64,000 nt of DNA from a bacterium (GTDB lineage Bacteria; Orphanbacterota; Orphanbacteria; Orphanbacterales; Orphanbacteraceae). The notes below the pieces were generated by a model, which did not search any database, had not been told where the DNA came from, and saw only the letters and a program-made list of their open reading frames with translations. Each line of letters begins with the position of its first letter. The stretch's first letter is position 1. The stretch spans positions 609,892 through 673,891 of the forward strand of contig JALGYY010000017.1 in NCBI GenBank assembly GCA_025782575.1. Direction: 5' to 3'. Below, piece after piece: positions 52,899 through 61,893 of this stretch. The translations under genes and the position numbers were made by a program.

Positions 52899-54170
52899 CT
52901 ACTCTCCCTTGCCCCTCCTTGCGAATAGAAAAGACGCGGCTACGAGAGCGGTCTCGGGCATGATCGGGATCGAGTAGCGCATGCGAACAATGGTAAGGGC
53001 ATGAATCACGACAAAGTAAATCGTAATGAGAAGAAACGGCATGAGAAAGTGCCTTCGCCGCCCGGTCCAATAACCGGCGACCGCGAGAAAGAGGACCGGT
53101 AATTGAATCGCCATATTGCCGGCAATCACTTTCGGCTGACCGAAATACCAGAAGGCGCCCGACTTGGTCAGGAACGCGCGTGCGTAGGCAAGCGGATCAT
53201 CGAGTATACGCTCCAAAGAACGCCCGATCAGATCCTTCTCGGCCCTGGCCCCTTCCGCCGCTTGGTCACGAAGCTCTTCAGGCGTTAGACCGATCGTCTC
53301 CGGAAGCTGCGGATCCGCGGTCTCTTCGCGCGTTTCGAAGTGACGGACCAACATGGTGTCGGCACCGGCAAAGCTCTCGTCGAGCCCCTGATCGATCGCC
53401 CTCCCCGATCTCATCGTAATCGGCACGAATCCCCCTGTTACATCGTAGCCTCTGACAAGCCAGGGGGTCAGGACTACGAGAATCGAAATGCCGGTCGCCA
53501 CTGCCAGGCGAATCCGATGAACGAATCCACCGGGAGGGCGAAGGAGTACGACGAGCAGGAGCAAGGGGGGCAGCAGAATGAGCTTCTCTTTAACGAGCAT
53601 GGCAAGTGCGAGACTCGCGCCGGCAGCGATCGCGTCGGCCTGTCTTCCGTTCTGCTGAAGCCGAACCCAGAAATAGACTGTCAGAGTGACCAGAAACGTG
53701 AAAAGCACCTCGGGTGCCACTCTAGCGTTGTAGACAATGATCTGCGGATAGACGGCCCAGAAGATCGCTCCCGCGAGCGCGGTTTTACGGTTTCGGAAAC
53801 AGAGCATGCCGAGCAGATAGATCAGCAGACAGGTCGCGCCGTCAAGGAGAGGGTGAATCAGCCAGATGCGGATCCCCTCGTTCACCTCCTGACCGGTGAG
53901 GGCGTAAAGACCGGTCAGAAAGTAGACATAGCCGGGGGGAGTCAGAAGATTAGGCACCCGGCCGGGTGCATCGACAAAACCGTGGCCGTCCAGAATATTG
54001 CGGGCGATCTCATCGTAGCCGTCGTCGACCCCCCTCCAATGCAGCCGATCACCGATTACAGGAAAGATGAAGAACGAGTAGATGAGACGGAGAGCGACAC
54101 CGACCAGAATCACGACCAGAAGAATTCGCCTCGTTCTTCCCTTACGTTCCGATCCGGTCCGATCGTTCAC
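52899..54170 (-). CDS. Glycosyltransferase family 39-type membrane protein
   Basis: 423 residues with about 10 membrane helices. The N-terminal acidic motif DDGYDEIARNIL after the first helix and TPPGYVYFL are typical of PMT/ArnT-like GT-C enzymes that take sugars from polyprenyl-phosphate donors. The acceptor is unknown. It lies between the peptidase MA and a small secreted protein, all on the minus strand; a terminator at 54225 separates it from the latter. Confidence 0.85.
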   Translation of the reverse strand: MNDRTGSERKGRTRRILLVVILVGVALRLIYSFFIFPVIGDRLHWRGVDDGYDEIARNILDGHGFVDAPGRVPNLLTPPGYVYFLTGLYALTGQEVNEGIRIWLIHPLLDGATCLLIYLLGMLCFRNRKTALAGAIFWAVYPQIIVYNARVAPEVLFTFLVTLTVYFWVRLQQNGRQADAIAAGASLALAMLVKEKLILLPPLLLLVVLLRPPGGFVHRIRLAVATGISILVVLTPWLVRGYDVTGGFVPITMRSGRAIDQGLDESFAGADTMLVRHFETREETADPQLPETIGLTPEELRDQAAEGARAEKDLIGRSLERILDDPLAYARAFLTKSGAFWYFGQPKVIAGNMAIQLPVLFLAVAGYWTGRRRHFLMPFLLITIYFVVIHALTIVRMRYSIPIMPETALVAASFLFARRGKGE

Positions 54171-54224
54171 GGCGTCCTCCTCCGCCCAATGGTAAGGCCT
54201 GGCTCACGAAGGCTCAAGGCCCGG

Positions 54225-54256
54225 AAAAAAAAGGCCCCGCCCGATTGGACGAGGCC
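54225..54256 (-). terminator. Rho-independent terminator
   Basis: On the minus strand GGCCTCG pairs with CGGGGCC (one U-G pair) and is followed by eight T. It lies 60 bases past the stop of the 54317 gene and before the GT39 start. Confidence 0.78.
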
Positions 54257-54316
54257 CTCGATTGATCGCCTGGTAGAGCTTCGGGAAGATCCGGGGGATT
54301 TGAGAGAGAGACCGTC

Positions 54317-54874
54317 CTACCGGAAAAGCCCCTTTACAGCACCCCAGTTGTTCTCTTCCGTCGCCGACACGCAACCTCCGCCGATGTCGATCATGCAGTT
54401 CATGGCACCGTCAAATCCATGAACACCGGTACCGTCGATGAAGAGAGAGGCGGGAAGATCGACTGTGAGGTCGTCACAAGAATTGTCCACAGCGGCATGA
54501 TAGACCAGCGTCGCGACGAGAGCGGGAGGCACGAGAAGCGCGAGCCCCGTTTTCTCGAGGTCGCTGGCGTCGATATCGACACAATTCTGGCCGCCCACAG
54601 GGTTCAAGTTGAATCCCCAGTTCGGGATGCCGGGTCCTTGTGTGCCACCCTGAAATTCGAGCGAACCATCAAGATTACAGACACGAATGAAGAGCACACT
54701 GGCTGTTCCGGTACCCGTTACCCATACGTCAACGTTTACATAATCGCTGACCGCGGCCACGACGAAGTCCGGCCCGTTTGCAAGCGTACCGTCCAGATCG
54801 AGTTCCACGCCGAGCCCGGCAAAGGAAAGCGAGGCAGTGAGCACAAACAGCAAGCCTGATAGCAATAGCTTCAC
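54317..54874 (-). CDS. Small secreted protein of unknown function
   Basis: About 185 residues from a GTG at 54874, which follows AAAGGAGG; an ATG at 55042 lacks this and adds 56 unrelated residues. Signal peptide (VKLLLSGLLFVLTASLSFAG), then strands of Ig/fibronectin-like character (VELDLDG, VNVDVWVTGTG, VLFIRV) and four cysteines (VCNLDG, NCVDID, SCDDL, NCMID). No family is recognised. Ends at the terminator 54225-54256. Confidence 0.7.
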   Translation of the reverse strand: MKLLLSGLLFVLTASLSFAGLGVELDLDGTLANGPDFVVAAVSDYVNVDVWVTGTGTASVLFIRVCNLDGSLEFQGGTQGPGIPNWGFNLNPVGGQNCVDIDASDLEKTGLALLVPPALVATLVYHAAVDNSCDDLTVDLPASLFIDGTGVHGFDGAMNCMIDIGGGCVSATEENNWGAVKGLFR

Positions 54875-55086
54875 GTGGTCTCCTCCTTTTTTCAATCGAG
54901 TCGAGTCAATATCATGCGAGGGATCAATACAGTACGGAAGCTTAGCGCAATACTGCTTGAATCTCCAGACATTTCGCAGGATTGCGTCCGTTTTCATCAC
55001 TCCATTCATTGAAGTGCAGGACGTAGTGATCCGTGACTCCATCAGCGGCGGCGGCGGCCGATGAATGGAATGAGGGGGAAGTTGCT

Positions 55087-56115
55087 GTGAGAGCTTTTGT
55101 AACAGGCGGCACTGGTTTTACGGGGGCCGCTCTGACAATGAGGCTGCTCGACGAAGGTTGGGATGTACACGTTCTGGATGTGGCGCCCGGACTGATGTTG
55201 AGAGAGCTTCGGGAACGGGGCGCCACAGTAACGATCGGCGATATGCGGGACCGGAACCTGGTTGAATTCGGTGTCAGCGGCGCCGATGTCGTCTTTCATC
55301 TGGCCGCGGCGTTCCGAGCGATTCATCTGCCCGATCGTGACTACTATCAGGTAAATGTGACAGCCATGCGGACACTCTGCGAGGCGTCGATCGAGGCAGG
55401 GGTGAAACGTTTCGTGTATTGCTCGACCTGCGGCGTTCACGGCGGTATCACATCGGTTCCGGCGACCGAAGACTCGCCGATCGAGCCGAATGACTACTAT
55501 CAGGAAACGAAATGGCTGGGAGAGAAACTCCTCCAGGAATTCGACGTTCAAACACTCCCCTGGTCGATCATTCGTCCTCTCGGAATCTACGGTCCAGGCG
55601 ACCCCGGTCGATTTCTGATGCTCTATCGCTTCGCGGAGAAGGGCCGTTTCCCCATGCTGGGAAACGGAAGCACACTGTTTCACCCCGTCTACATCGACAA
55701 TCTCGTCGACAGCTTTCTTCTAGCCGCCGAGAACCGAAATGCCGTTGGTGGGATATATCTGATCGGCGACGAGGAATACATCTCTCTGAACGATCTTGTG
55801 CATGAAGTCGGCCGTTCCCTCGGACGCCGCGTGAGAATTTTCCGCCTCCCCTTTGCTCCCGTCTGGATCGGCGCCGCCCTGATCGAGGGTTTCTGTAAAC
55901 CCTTCGGAATTCCGCCTCCCCTCTTCAGGCGCCGTGTCGACTGGTATCGACTGGATCGTGCTTTTTCGATCGAAAGGGCAAAGTCTGAAATCGGGTACAG
56001 GCCTCGGATCGACCTCCGGGAGGGGCTCGCAAGAACGGCGGAATGGTACCGCACACATGGCTATCTCCACGGGAGCGCGGCGCGTACCCATCCACTCCCC
56101 CGCCCCACGGCCTGA
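55087..56115 (+). CDS. NAD-dependent epimerase/dehydratase
   Basis: About 342 residues from a GTG at 55087, after GAGGGGGA. The Rossmann motif is TGGTGFTGAAL, the catalytic YxxxK is YYQETK, and FHLAAAFRAIHLPDRDYYQVNV precedes it. Extended SDR family: sugar-nucleotide epimerases, reductases or sterol-like dehydrogenases. FVYCSTCGVHGG supplies the catalytic Ser/Thr. A sugar-nucleotide role suits the glycan genes around, but this is inference. Confidence 0.88.
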   Translation: MRAFVTGGTGFTGAALTMRLLDEGWDVHVLDVAPGLMLRELRERGATVTIGDMRDRNLVEFGVSGADVVFHLAAAFRAIHLPDRDYYQVNVTAMRTLCEASIEAGVKRFVYCSTCGVHGGITSVPATEDSPIEPNDYYQETKWLGEKLLQEFDVQTLPWSIIRPLGIYGPGDPGRFLMLYRFAEKGRFPMLGNGSTLFHPVYIDNLVDSFLLAAENRNAVGGIYLIGDEEYISLNDLVHEVGRSLGRRVRIFRLPFAPVWIGAALIEGFCKPFGIPPPLFRRRVDWYRLDRAFSIERAKSEIGYRPRIDLREGLARTAEWYRTHGYLHGSAARTHPLPRPTA

Positions 56116-56218
56116 GACCGGACCACGGCCTCGCCGCCCCCGACTACTTCTCCTCATGATTCGGTTTTTCCTGGAGCGATGATTTGCTATATTCTGGATG
56201 AAACGGAGGAGGTCAATC

Positions 56219-56662
56219 GTGTCCCATTATATTCGAATTCCATTTCAGGATCTCACGCGGGCCTACGAAAACGGCTCGGTGGAGAAGCGTTACTTTCTCG
56301 ATGTGGAGACTGGGGAGATCCTGCCCATTTTCGTCGATATGATCGAGCGGGGCGCCAACACCGCAGATGCACAGCGAATCGCCGGCGGCGTAGGAACGCG
56401 CTACTTTCTTCTCCCTCACAAACCCAAAGGTGAGGGTTACGGGGAGATGGAGGACTTCATCGAAACCGTAAGTGACCTTCAGGCGCGCGATTCGCTCTAC
56501 AAGGCGATCGAAGGCAAGGGTGCATTCCGCCGGTTCCGCGAGATTCTGGCGATCTATCCTCCCGATGAGGAGCGCTGGCTGGAGCTGAAATTCACCAAGA
56601 CGGATAAAGTGATCGATGATTGGCTAGAGAAAAACGAGATCGTCCTTGAGGAGACCTCCTGA
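56219..56662 (+). CDS. UPF0158 family protein
   Basis: About 147 residues. The GTG at 56219 follows GGAGGAGG by 6 bases; an ATG at 56198 is upstream of that ribosome site. The pattern FLDVETGEIL, DMIERGANTADAQ, RYFLLP and WLELKF is the UPF0158 signature; its function is unknown. The stop overlaps the transporter's putative CTG start by 3 bases (CTGA). Confidence 0.78.
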   Translation: MSHYIRIPFQDLTRAYENGSVEKRYFLDVETGEILPIFVDMIERGANTADAQRIAGGVGTRYFLLPHKPKGEGYGEMEDFIETVSDLQARDSLYKAIEGKGAFRRFREILAIYPPDEERWLELKFTKTDKVIDDWLEKNEIVLEETS

Positions 56663-57555
56663 ACGCTTATCTCGCTCTCGTGTTCGTCCAGGTTTTCTTT
56701 GCGATCCACTATCTTGCATGCCAGTCAGTAGTCGCCGTGATCCCGCCCGGAGCCTGGGCGACCATCCGGGTGGTGGCCGCAGCCGCCGTACTCCTTGTAG
56801 TCGAGCGTGTTCGTCGCGGTCGCATATCAGTTACGCCCGTCGACATGGCGAAGCTCGCACTCTATGCGGTTTTCGGCGTCGTTCTGAACCAGATCCTCTT
56901 TACTGAAGGACTCTCCCGGACAACCCCCTCCCACTCCTCTCTTATATGCACACTCATTCCCGTATCGACTTTTCTCTTCGCGATTCTTCTGGGGAGGGAG
57001 CGGCTATCCGTCAGAAAAGGCGCCGGCATTCTGATCGCGTTGGCCGGTGTGCTCGTACTCCTTCGGGTCGAGTCATTCTCAGTGGAAGAAGCATGGGTAA
57101 TGGGCGACCTCATGACCCTCGCCAACGCCATTTCATTCGGCTTGTTTCTGGTGATCTCGCGAAATGTGGTACGCCGCTATCCCCCGCTCACCGTGACGAC
57201 ATGGGCCATGGTATGGGGGGCGATGGGGATCGCGATCTACGGGACCGGGGATGTCATGCAGCTCGAACTGAGTACGATTCCGCCCGGAATTATCTGGACA
57301 GGTGTCTGGATCGTAATCTTTCCGACCGTGCTCGCCTATCTTCTCAACTTCTACGCCCTCGCACGGGTCGAGTCTTCAACCGTGGCGCTGTTTATCTATC
57401 TGCAACCTCTTCTGGCCACCCTTCTTTCTGTCGGGCTCGGAAGGGAAACGCTGAGCGCCCGGTTCATGGTGAGCGCCGCCCTGGTCTTTGCGGGAGTCTT
57501 CCTGGTGGCACGGGGTAAAGGGGTCCCCCATGCCAGGGTCCTGGAGGCGGATTAG
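56659..57555 (+). CDS. EamA/DMT-type transporter, putative CTG start
   Basis: About 298 residues with ten membrane helices; two EamA halves are seen (GAWATIRVVAAAAVL, ALYAVFGVVLNQILF and LLSVGLGRETLSARFMVSAALVFAG). These proteins export metabolites such as amino acids; substrate unknown. In frame after a stop at 56647 the only starts are CTG at 56659 (GAGGAG upstream; CTGA junction with the previous stop) and GTG at 56680, which has no ribosome site and would clip the first helix. CTG is preferred. Confidence 0.82.
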   Translation: MNAYLALVFVQVFFAIHYLACQSVVAVIPPGAWATIRVVAAAAVLLVVERVRRGRISVTPVDMAKLALYAVFGVVLNQILFTEGLSRTTPSHSSLICTLIPVSTFLFAILLGRERLSVRKGAGILIALAGVLVLLRVESFSVEEAWVMGDLMTLANAISFGLFLVISRNVVRRYPPLTVTTWAMVWGAMGIAIYGTGDVMQLELSTIPPGIIWTGVWIVIFPTVLAYLLNFYALARVESSTVALFIYLQPLLATLLSVGLGRETLSARFMVSAALVFAGVFLVARGKGVPHARVLEAD

Positions 57556-57582
57556 AACCGGATCCGGTACGGCACAATCGAA

Positions 57583-59637
57583 TCAGGGCTTCGTAAGTGC
57601 CGACTCACCCCGGTCGAGCCATTTTCCCGCTGTCTCCAGAAGAAGATCGACGAACTCGATATTGTGGACGCCCCGGCTTCGGTCCCCCTTCACGATCTCG
57701 ATGTGCGATAACGCCTCAGTCATGTATTTTTCGGCTACACGGATCGAATCGGACGTGATTCCGCGTGAGCGTCCGGTGAGAGCGAGCTGCCGGATGTCCG
57801 TAAGCCGTTCATCGACTACAATCACTCGTTCATCTGTTTCCGACTGCCATTCGACGACGAACTCTTCGTATCCGTCCTCATGACACTCGACACAGGTTTC
57901 TAGAGTAGCCGCGCGATTGTTCCCTCCATGGAGGTCGGCGTGACAATCCGAACAGTCCAGATCAACCATGATCGACGGCGTCTCTTCGACGCCGAAGCCA
58001 CCGACACCGGCGAACATGGAATGCTGAAGCTTATGGCAATCAGAGCACTCGCGGTTCTCCTGTGAATGATGACACGCCAGACAGTTTTCTCTCTCCAGCT
58101 TGACGTAGCCGTGCTCAATCGAGTTGTCGTGGCAGTAGGTGCACTCGAGGTTGTGCTTGTAGACATGGTCCCTGTGGGTCAACTCGAGCCCCTTGAATGA
58201 TACCCGCTTGGTCTTCCTCAGATTGGCATGGCAACTTTGCGTGCAGTTGCCGCGAAGATCGTCTTCGGTGAAAGCGAGAGGGGTCCGCGTTGCCTGGCCC
58301 GGATTCAACCCGCTCAAAACCGAATTCAGATCTTCCTGGACCTTTACAAGTACGAGCTTCGTATAGACAAGATTGTGCTCGCCGTGTCCTTCCCGGATGA
58401 ACTTGACGTTGTGCTCAGCACGCTCGAGCGCCTCGCGATAGGGTTCGCGACTCCCGGCCGAAGCTCTCTTGTACGCCCCCTGCGCTTCTTTCAGAAGCGG
58501 CCCGATCGCCCGGTTGTAGTCGTCCACAGTCTCTTTCCAACCGGTGAGCACGTTGTCGAAGCCGCGGCCATGGCACATGACACACGCCTCGCCGCTCGCC
58601 GTGGCGATCCGTTCCCCCACCTCCCCGGTGGTATTCTCCCCACGATGGCATCCTTCGCAGCCGACCTGTGCCTTGAACATGACACTCGGATACGGATCGA
58701 CCCCGAGTGCACCGATCCCCATGAACATGTCACGCTGCGGATTATGAGAACCGGAGTGGCAGCCTGTGCACGTCGTCTCGAGGGAGCGGACCAGCTTGAC
58801 GTCCCTGTGCGTGATCGATTCATGACAGGAGGCACAGTCGACGTCGTGCTCCTCCACGTGCTTTCGGTGAATAAACGCCTCATCCTCATAAGCCTCAAGG
58901 CGGGCATTGTGGCAAGTCATGCAGATCGCTCTCGGGACCTCACCATTCCCCTCCGCCACATCGATGTGACACTCCTGGCAGCGCACACCGAGCGTCAGAT
59001 ATTGAGCATGCTTGAACTCGAATCCTCCATGAACCACCAGATCTTCAGGCGCGCCGTGGCAACTGCATCCCGCGATCGCCTCCCCGCGCGGCAGATTCTT
59101 GAAATGACAGAGATAGCAGGTCTCGCGGGTAACCTCCATATGGGATCCCTGAACGATCTGGGAGTGGCATGAAGTGCAGCCAAGCGTCATCCCGCGGACC
59201 TCTTCTCCCATGTGGTCCGCATGATCAAACAGAATTCCCTTTTCGTATTCGATCGTTCCCTGAATCAATCGATCGTCGTGGCATCCCGACTGCAGGCAGT
59301 TCTGGTCGTCGATTTCCGCCCGGGGGAGATTGTCATGGGAACCCCACATGTAACGCCACGTGGATACGATCGCCTGATAACTGCGATCGAGCTTCCCTCC
59401 GAATCCGACCGGCATATGACAGGCGTGGCAATCCACATCCGCGTGGGACGACTCTTCCCAGCTCGTGATGTACGGTTCTTCAAAGTGGCAGTTGTCGCAG
59501 AAACCGGACTGAGTCGATAATTGATACGAGGTGAACAGCGCGCCCATCCATAGAACGCAGGCGACCAGGAAAGAGGAAAAAAGACCACGGCGGTATCGTC
59601 CGATCAAGCGAGTGAAATCGCGGAAGAAGCCTCCCAT
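57583..59637 (-). CDS. Large multihaem c-type cytochrome with N-terminal NapC/NirT-like anchor
   Basis: 684 residues. One N-terminal membrane helix (FLVACVLWMGALFTSYQL) then CDNCH and CHACH as in NapC/NirT. Fifteen canonical CXXCH sites are visible, plus CTQSCH (CX3CH), CLQSGCH (CX4CH) and one CSCH. The C-terminal half repeats a module: MFMGIGALGVDPYPSVMF with following haems recurs as MFAGVGGFGVEETPSIMV, and each is followed by a helical part with an HN-x2-Y/F-type site (EHNLVYT, VHNIEFV), like the end of NrfA-type cytochromes. It faces the periplasm. Last gene of the cytochrome operon, one base after cytochrome b. Confidence 0.9.
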   Translation of the reverse strand: MGGFFRDFTRLIGRYRRGLFSSFLVACVLWMGALFTSYQLSTQSGFCDNCHFEEPYITSWEESSHADVDCHACHMPVGFGGKLDRSYQAIVSTWRYMWGSHDNLPRAEIDDQNCLQSGCHDDRLIQGTIEYEKGILFDHADHMGEEVRGMTLGCTSCHSQIVQGSHMEVTRETCYLCHFKNLPRGEAIAGCSCHGAPEDLVVHGGFEFKHAQYLTLGVRCQECHIDVAEGNGEVPRAICMTCHNARLEAYEDEAFIHRKHVEEHDVDCASCHESITHRDVKLVRSLETTCTGCHSGSHNPQRDMFMGIGALGVDPYPSVMFKAQVGCEGCHRGENTTGEVGERIATASGEACVMCHGRGFDNVLTGWKETVDDYNRAIGPLLKEAQGAYKRASAGSREPYREALERAEHNVKFIREGHGEHNLVYTKLVLVKVQEDLNSVLSGLNPGQATRTPLAFTEDDLRGNCTQSCHANLRKTKRVSFKGLELTHRDHVYKHNLECTYCHDNSIEHGYVKLERENCLACHHSQENRECSDCHKLQHSMFAGVGGFGVEETPSIMVDLDCSDCHADLHGGNNRAATLETCVECHEDGYEEFVVEWQSETDERVIVVDERLTDIRQLALTGRSRGITSDSIRVAEKYMTEALSHIEIVKGDRSRGVHNIEFVDLLLETAGKWLDRGESALTKP

Positions 59638-59638
59638 G

Positions 59639-60634
59639 CTAAGTTTCCCCCTCTACTCGACCGCCGGTCTCTTTATCATATGCCGGGTGGAGTGATTGCA
59701 ACTCCGGGTAGCCGTTCAGGATCTTGAACGGAAGCTCCCCGGTCCGGATCCGCTCCTCCAACTCGAGCGGATGCTCTTCTATCATCTCTTCAAGTGTCAT
59801 TGTTCCTGTCCAGAAGGTCTTGTTCATGGGAAATTTCGCCGGATTGAAATGGGCCCAGTACAGATGCCAGATGATGATCGCGAGGGAAGCCAGAAGAGCC
59901 TCATCAGAGTGAATCAGCTTCGCAATGCTCATAGAGTATGATCCGAGCATGTTCATGAAATAGGTATTGAACGTCAGGAGTGTGCCTGTGCCGACCATGA
60001 TCACCACACCCCAGTAGACCGCCCAGTAATCAAACTTCTCAATGAAGTTATAGCGACCGAAGCGGGGCTTTTCTTTCGATAGGCCGAGCAGGACCTTAAC
60101 CATCATGAAGGCATCGACCAGGTCCCTCGGTTTCGGGACGAACGCCATGAAGTTTCTCCACCCGTAACGTGTGAAGATGATCCAGAACAGGTGCGTAACA
60201 CTGATGAAAGTGAGCAGAATCGCCGCGCCGCGGTGAGCGACTTTCATAATGTCTACCATTCCGACGGATCGGACCAGATCACCCACCCAACTCTCATGGA
60301 ACTTGATCGGTGCGCCGGTCAGAATGAGGATGATCACGCTGCTCGCGAGTACGATGTGCTGGAACCGGAAGAAGAGACGAAATCGGGGAATCGCCTGTTT
60401 TTTCGCACGAAGCCCTTCCATCCGTCGCGCCCTTCGCATCTGTCGTTTATGCGCGCGTCGAACGAGCCGATCAATGTTGTATTCGACCTCTTCATCACTC
60501 ACTTTGAGGACTTCACTGATAATCATCCGGCGTTCATAGGCGGGCACTTCGGAATCCGGAGGGAGTCGCTTCGACAGCTCATCCCGAACCCGCTCTTCGA
60601 TGTAGTCGCGAAGCTTGTTATCTGCTCGATCCAT
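59639..60634 (-). CDS. Di-haem membrane cytochrome b (FdnI/b561-like)
   Basis: 331 residues. A charged cytoplasmic N-terminus of ~85 residues (many R, K, E) is unusual for the family. About four to five helices follow with haem-ligand histidines in [29 protein letters not shown], and IWHLYWAHF. The segment TGAPIKFHE and [14 protein letters not shown] resemble the gamma subunit of formate dehydrogenase and cytochrome b561 groups. It should exchange electrons with the quinone pool and pass them to the cytochromes c encoded on both sides. Confidence 0.88.
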   Translation of the reverse strand: MDRADNKLRDYIEERVRDELSKRLPPDSEVPAYERRMIISEVLKVSDEEVEYNIDRLVRRAHKRQMRRARRMEGLRAKKQAIPRFRLFFRFQHIVLASSVIILILTGAPIKFHESWVGDLVRSVGMVDIMKVAHRGAAILLTFISVTHLFWIIFTRYGWRNFMAFVPKPRDLVDAFMMVKVLLGLSKEKPRFGRYNFIEKFDYWAVYWGVVIMVGTGTLLTFNTYFMNMLGSYSMSIAKLIHSDEALLASLAIIIWHLYWAHFNPAKFPMNKTFWTGTMTLEEMIEEHPLELEERIRTGELPFKILNGYPELQSLHPAYDKETGGRVEGET

Positions 60635-60652
60635 GATGCCTCGACCATACTC

Positions 60653-61876
60653 CTAAAAATGAAGCTTGCTGATGAATACCAATGTCGCCTTCCAGGCCAG
60701 CCAGAAAGTGATACAGAGCGGGACAGTAACTACCATGATGTAGCGAAACCACCGCCGGCCATGACGAACCCACTTGTCGTAGAGATCGAGAGCCATATAG
60801 AGAATCATGAAGAAGATAACGGAGGTCGTCAGCCCGATAAAAGCGAGCTCGACAATGTGGAAGAACCTCGCGAATGACCGGTCCCTCCCCTCATGCTGGA
60901 AGAACTCTTCCGTCTCCTGGAAGCGGGCATGAACGCGCCCCTCGGCGAAACCGGGGCCCGCCCCCTCATGACAGCCCGACTGACCGCAGGTTCCGGGCAC
61001 GTTCGTCGGATGGATGCGCGACGTCGGATCCTCACGCCCCAGGATATCGTGATGTCCATGACATACGGTACAGGTAGCGGTCGCTTTCGACCCGAACTTG
61101 TATGCCACGCCATGATAACTCTCACGATAGGACGCGACTGAATTCGACTGGAGACCGAAGCGCTTCATTTTGGTGATGTCTTCGTGGCATACGGAACAGA
61201 CTTCCACCACCTGATCGCGCGCGACGTTCGAGCCGGGATCATCAGCCCCGAGAATGAGGTGCTCGCCGTGACAGTCGGTGCAGACGGGCGCTTCCAGATT
61301 GCCCGCGATCAGCGACTTTCCGTGGACACTGCTGTTATACGCTTCGGCCGCTTCAGCGTGGCATTCTCCGCAGGTCCCCGCTATGTGGAGCTTGTTCACG
61401 TGGGATGAGTTGTCGGCAGGCCGTAGAATATCGTGATCGCCGTGGCAATTCTGACATCGAGGGGCCCGATCGCTCCCCTCGGCGACAAGCTTCCCATGAA
61501 CCGAGCGTTCGTACTCGCGGTAGGTTTTGAGCTGCGGCGCTCCCACCTGGTTGTCGACTCGGTGGCAATCGCTGCATTCGACGGGTGACAGGTTCTTTTC
61601 GTGCGGGATTTCAACGACAGTGCGGTGACAACTCTCGCACCTCTGGTCCCCATGTTCGCTGGCGCGATAGATCTCCCGATCGACGAGAGGCCCCCGTTCC
61701 GTTCCTTCCGGTGGGCTCGGGTTCAAATGGCAATCAAAACACCGCGATTTGACTTCCACAGGAGCGGGCTGTCCCTGTCCCGGTTGGGCAAACAGGAGAC
61801 AGCAGCACAATACGATTGCCCCATGTCCCAGGCTCCGGACGCCAGTTGCACAACGATTCGTAGGGATTCTCGTCAT
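60653..61876 (-). CDS. Multihaem c-type cytochrome with C-terminal membrane anchor
   Basis: About 407 residues from the ATG at 61876 (MTRIPTNRCATGV, signal peptide to QPGQGQP), 18 bases after the upstream gene. Eight CXXCH sites (CFDCH, CESCH, CSDCH, CQNCH, CGECH, CTDCH, CSVCH, CTVCH) and one CGQSGCH (CX4CH), in repeats of the type CHGDHDIL...DNSSHVN. The C-terminal ~80 residues contain two membrane helices (FIGLTTSVIFFMILYMALDLY, IMVVTVPLCITFWLAWK). It is membrane-bound at the periplasmic face. Confidence 0.9.
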   Translation of the reverse strand: MTRIPTNRCATGVRSLGHGAIVLCCCLLFAQPGQGQPAPVEVKSRCFDCHLNPSPPEGTERGPLVDREIYRASEHGDQRCESCHRTVVEIPHEKNLSPVECSDCHRVDNQVGAPQLKTYREYERSVHGKLVAEGSDRAPRCQNCHGDHDILRPADNSSHVNKLHIAGTCGECHAEAAEAYNSSVHGKSLIAGNLEAPVCTDCHGEHLILGADDPGSNVARDQVVEVCSVCHEDITKMKRFGLQSNSVASYRESYHGVAYKFGSKATATCTVCHGHHDILGREDPTSRIHPTNVPGTCGQSGCHEGAGPGFAEGRVHARFQETEEFFQHEGRDRSFARFFHIVELAFIGLTTSVIFFMILYMALDLYDKWVRHGRRWFRYIMVVTVPLCITFWLAWKATLVFISKLHF

Positions 61877-61893
61877 CTTCCACACTTGTTGTG

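Noticed and set aside
53340-54422. Plus-strand open frame of 360 codons
   Set aside because: Opposite strand of the GT39 gene and a terminator; very charged, no domain.
58228-59172. Plus-strand open frame of 314 codons
   Set aside because: Antisense shadow of the 684-residue cytochrome with its many CXXCH codons; no family pattern.
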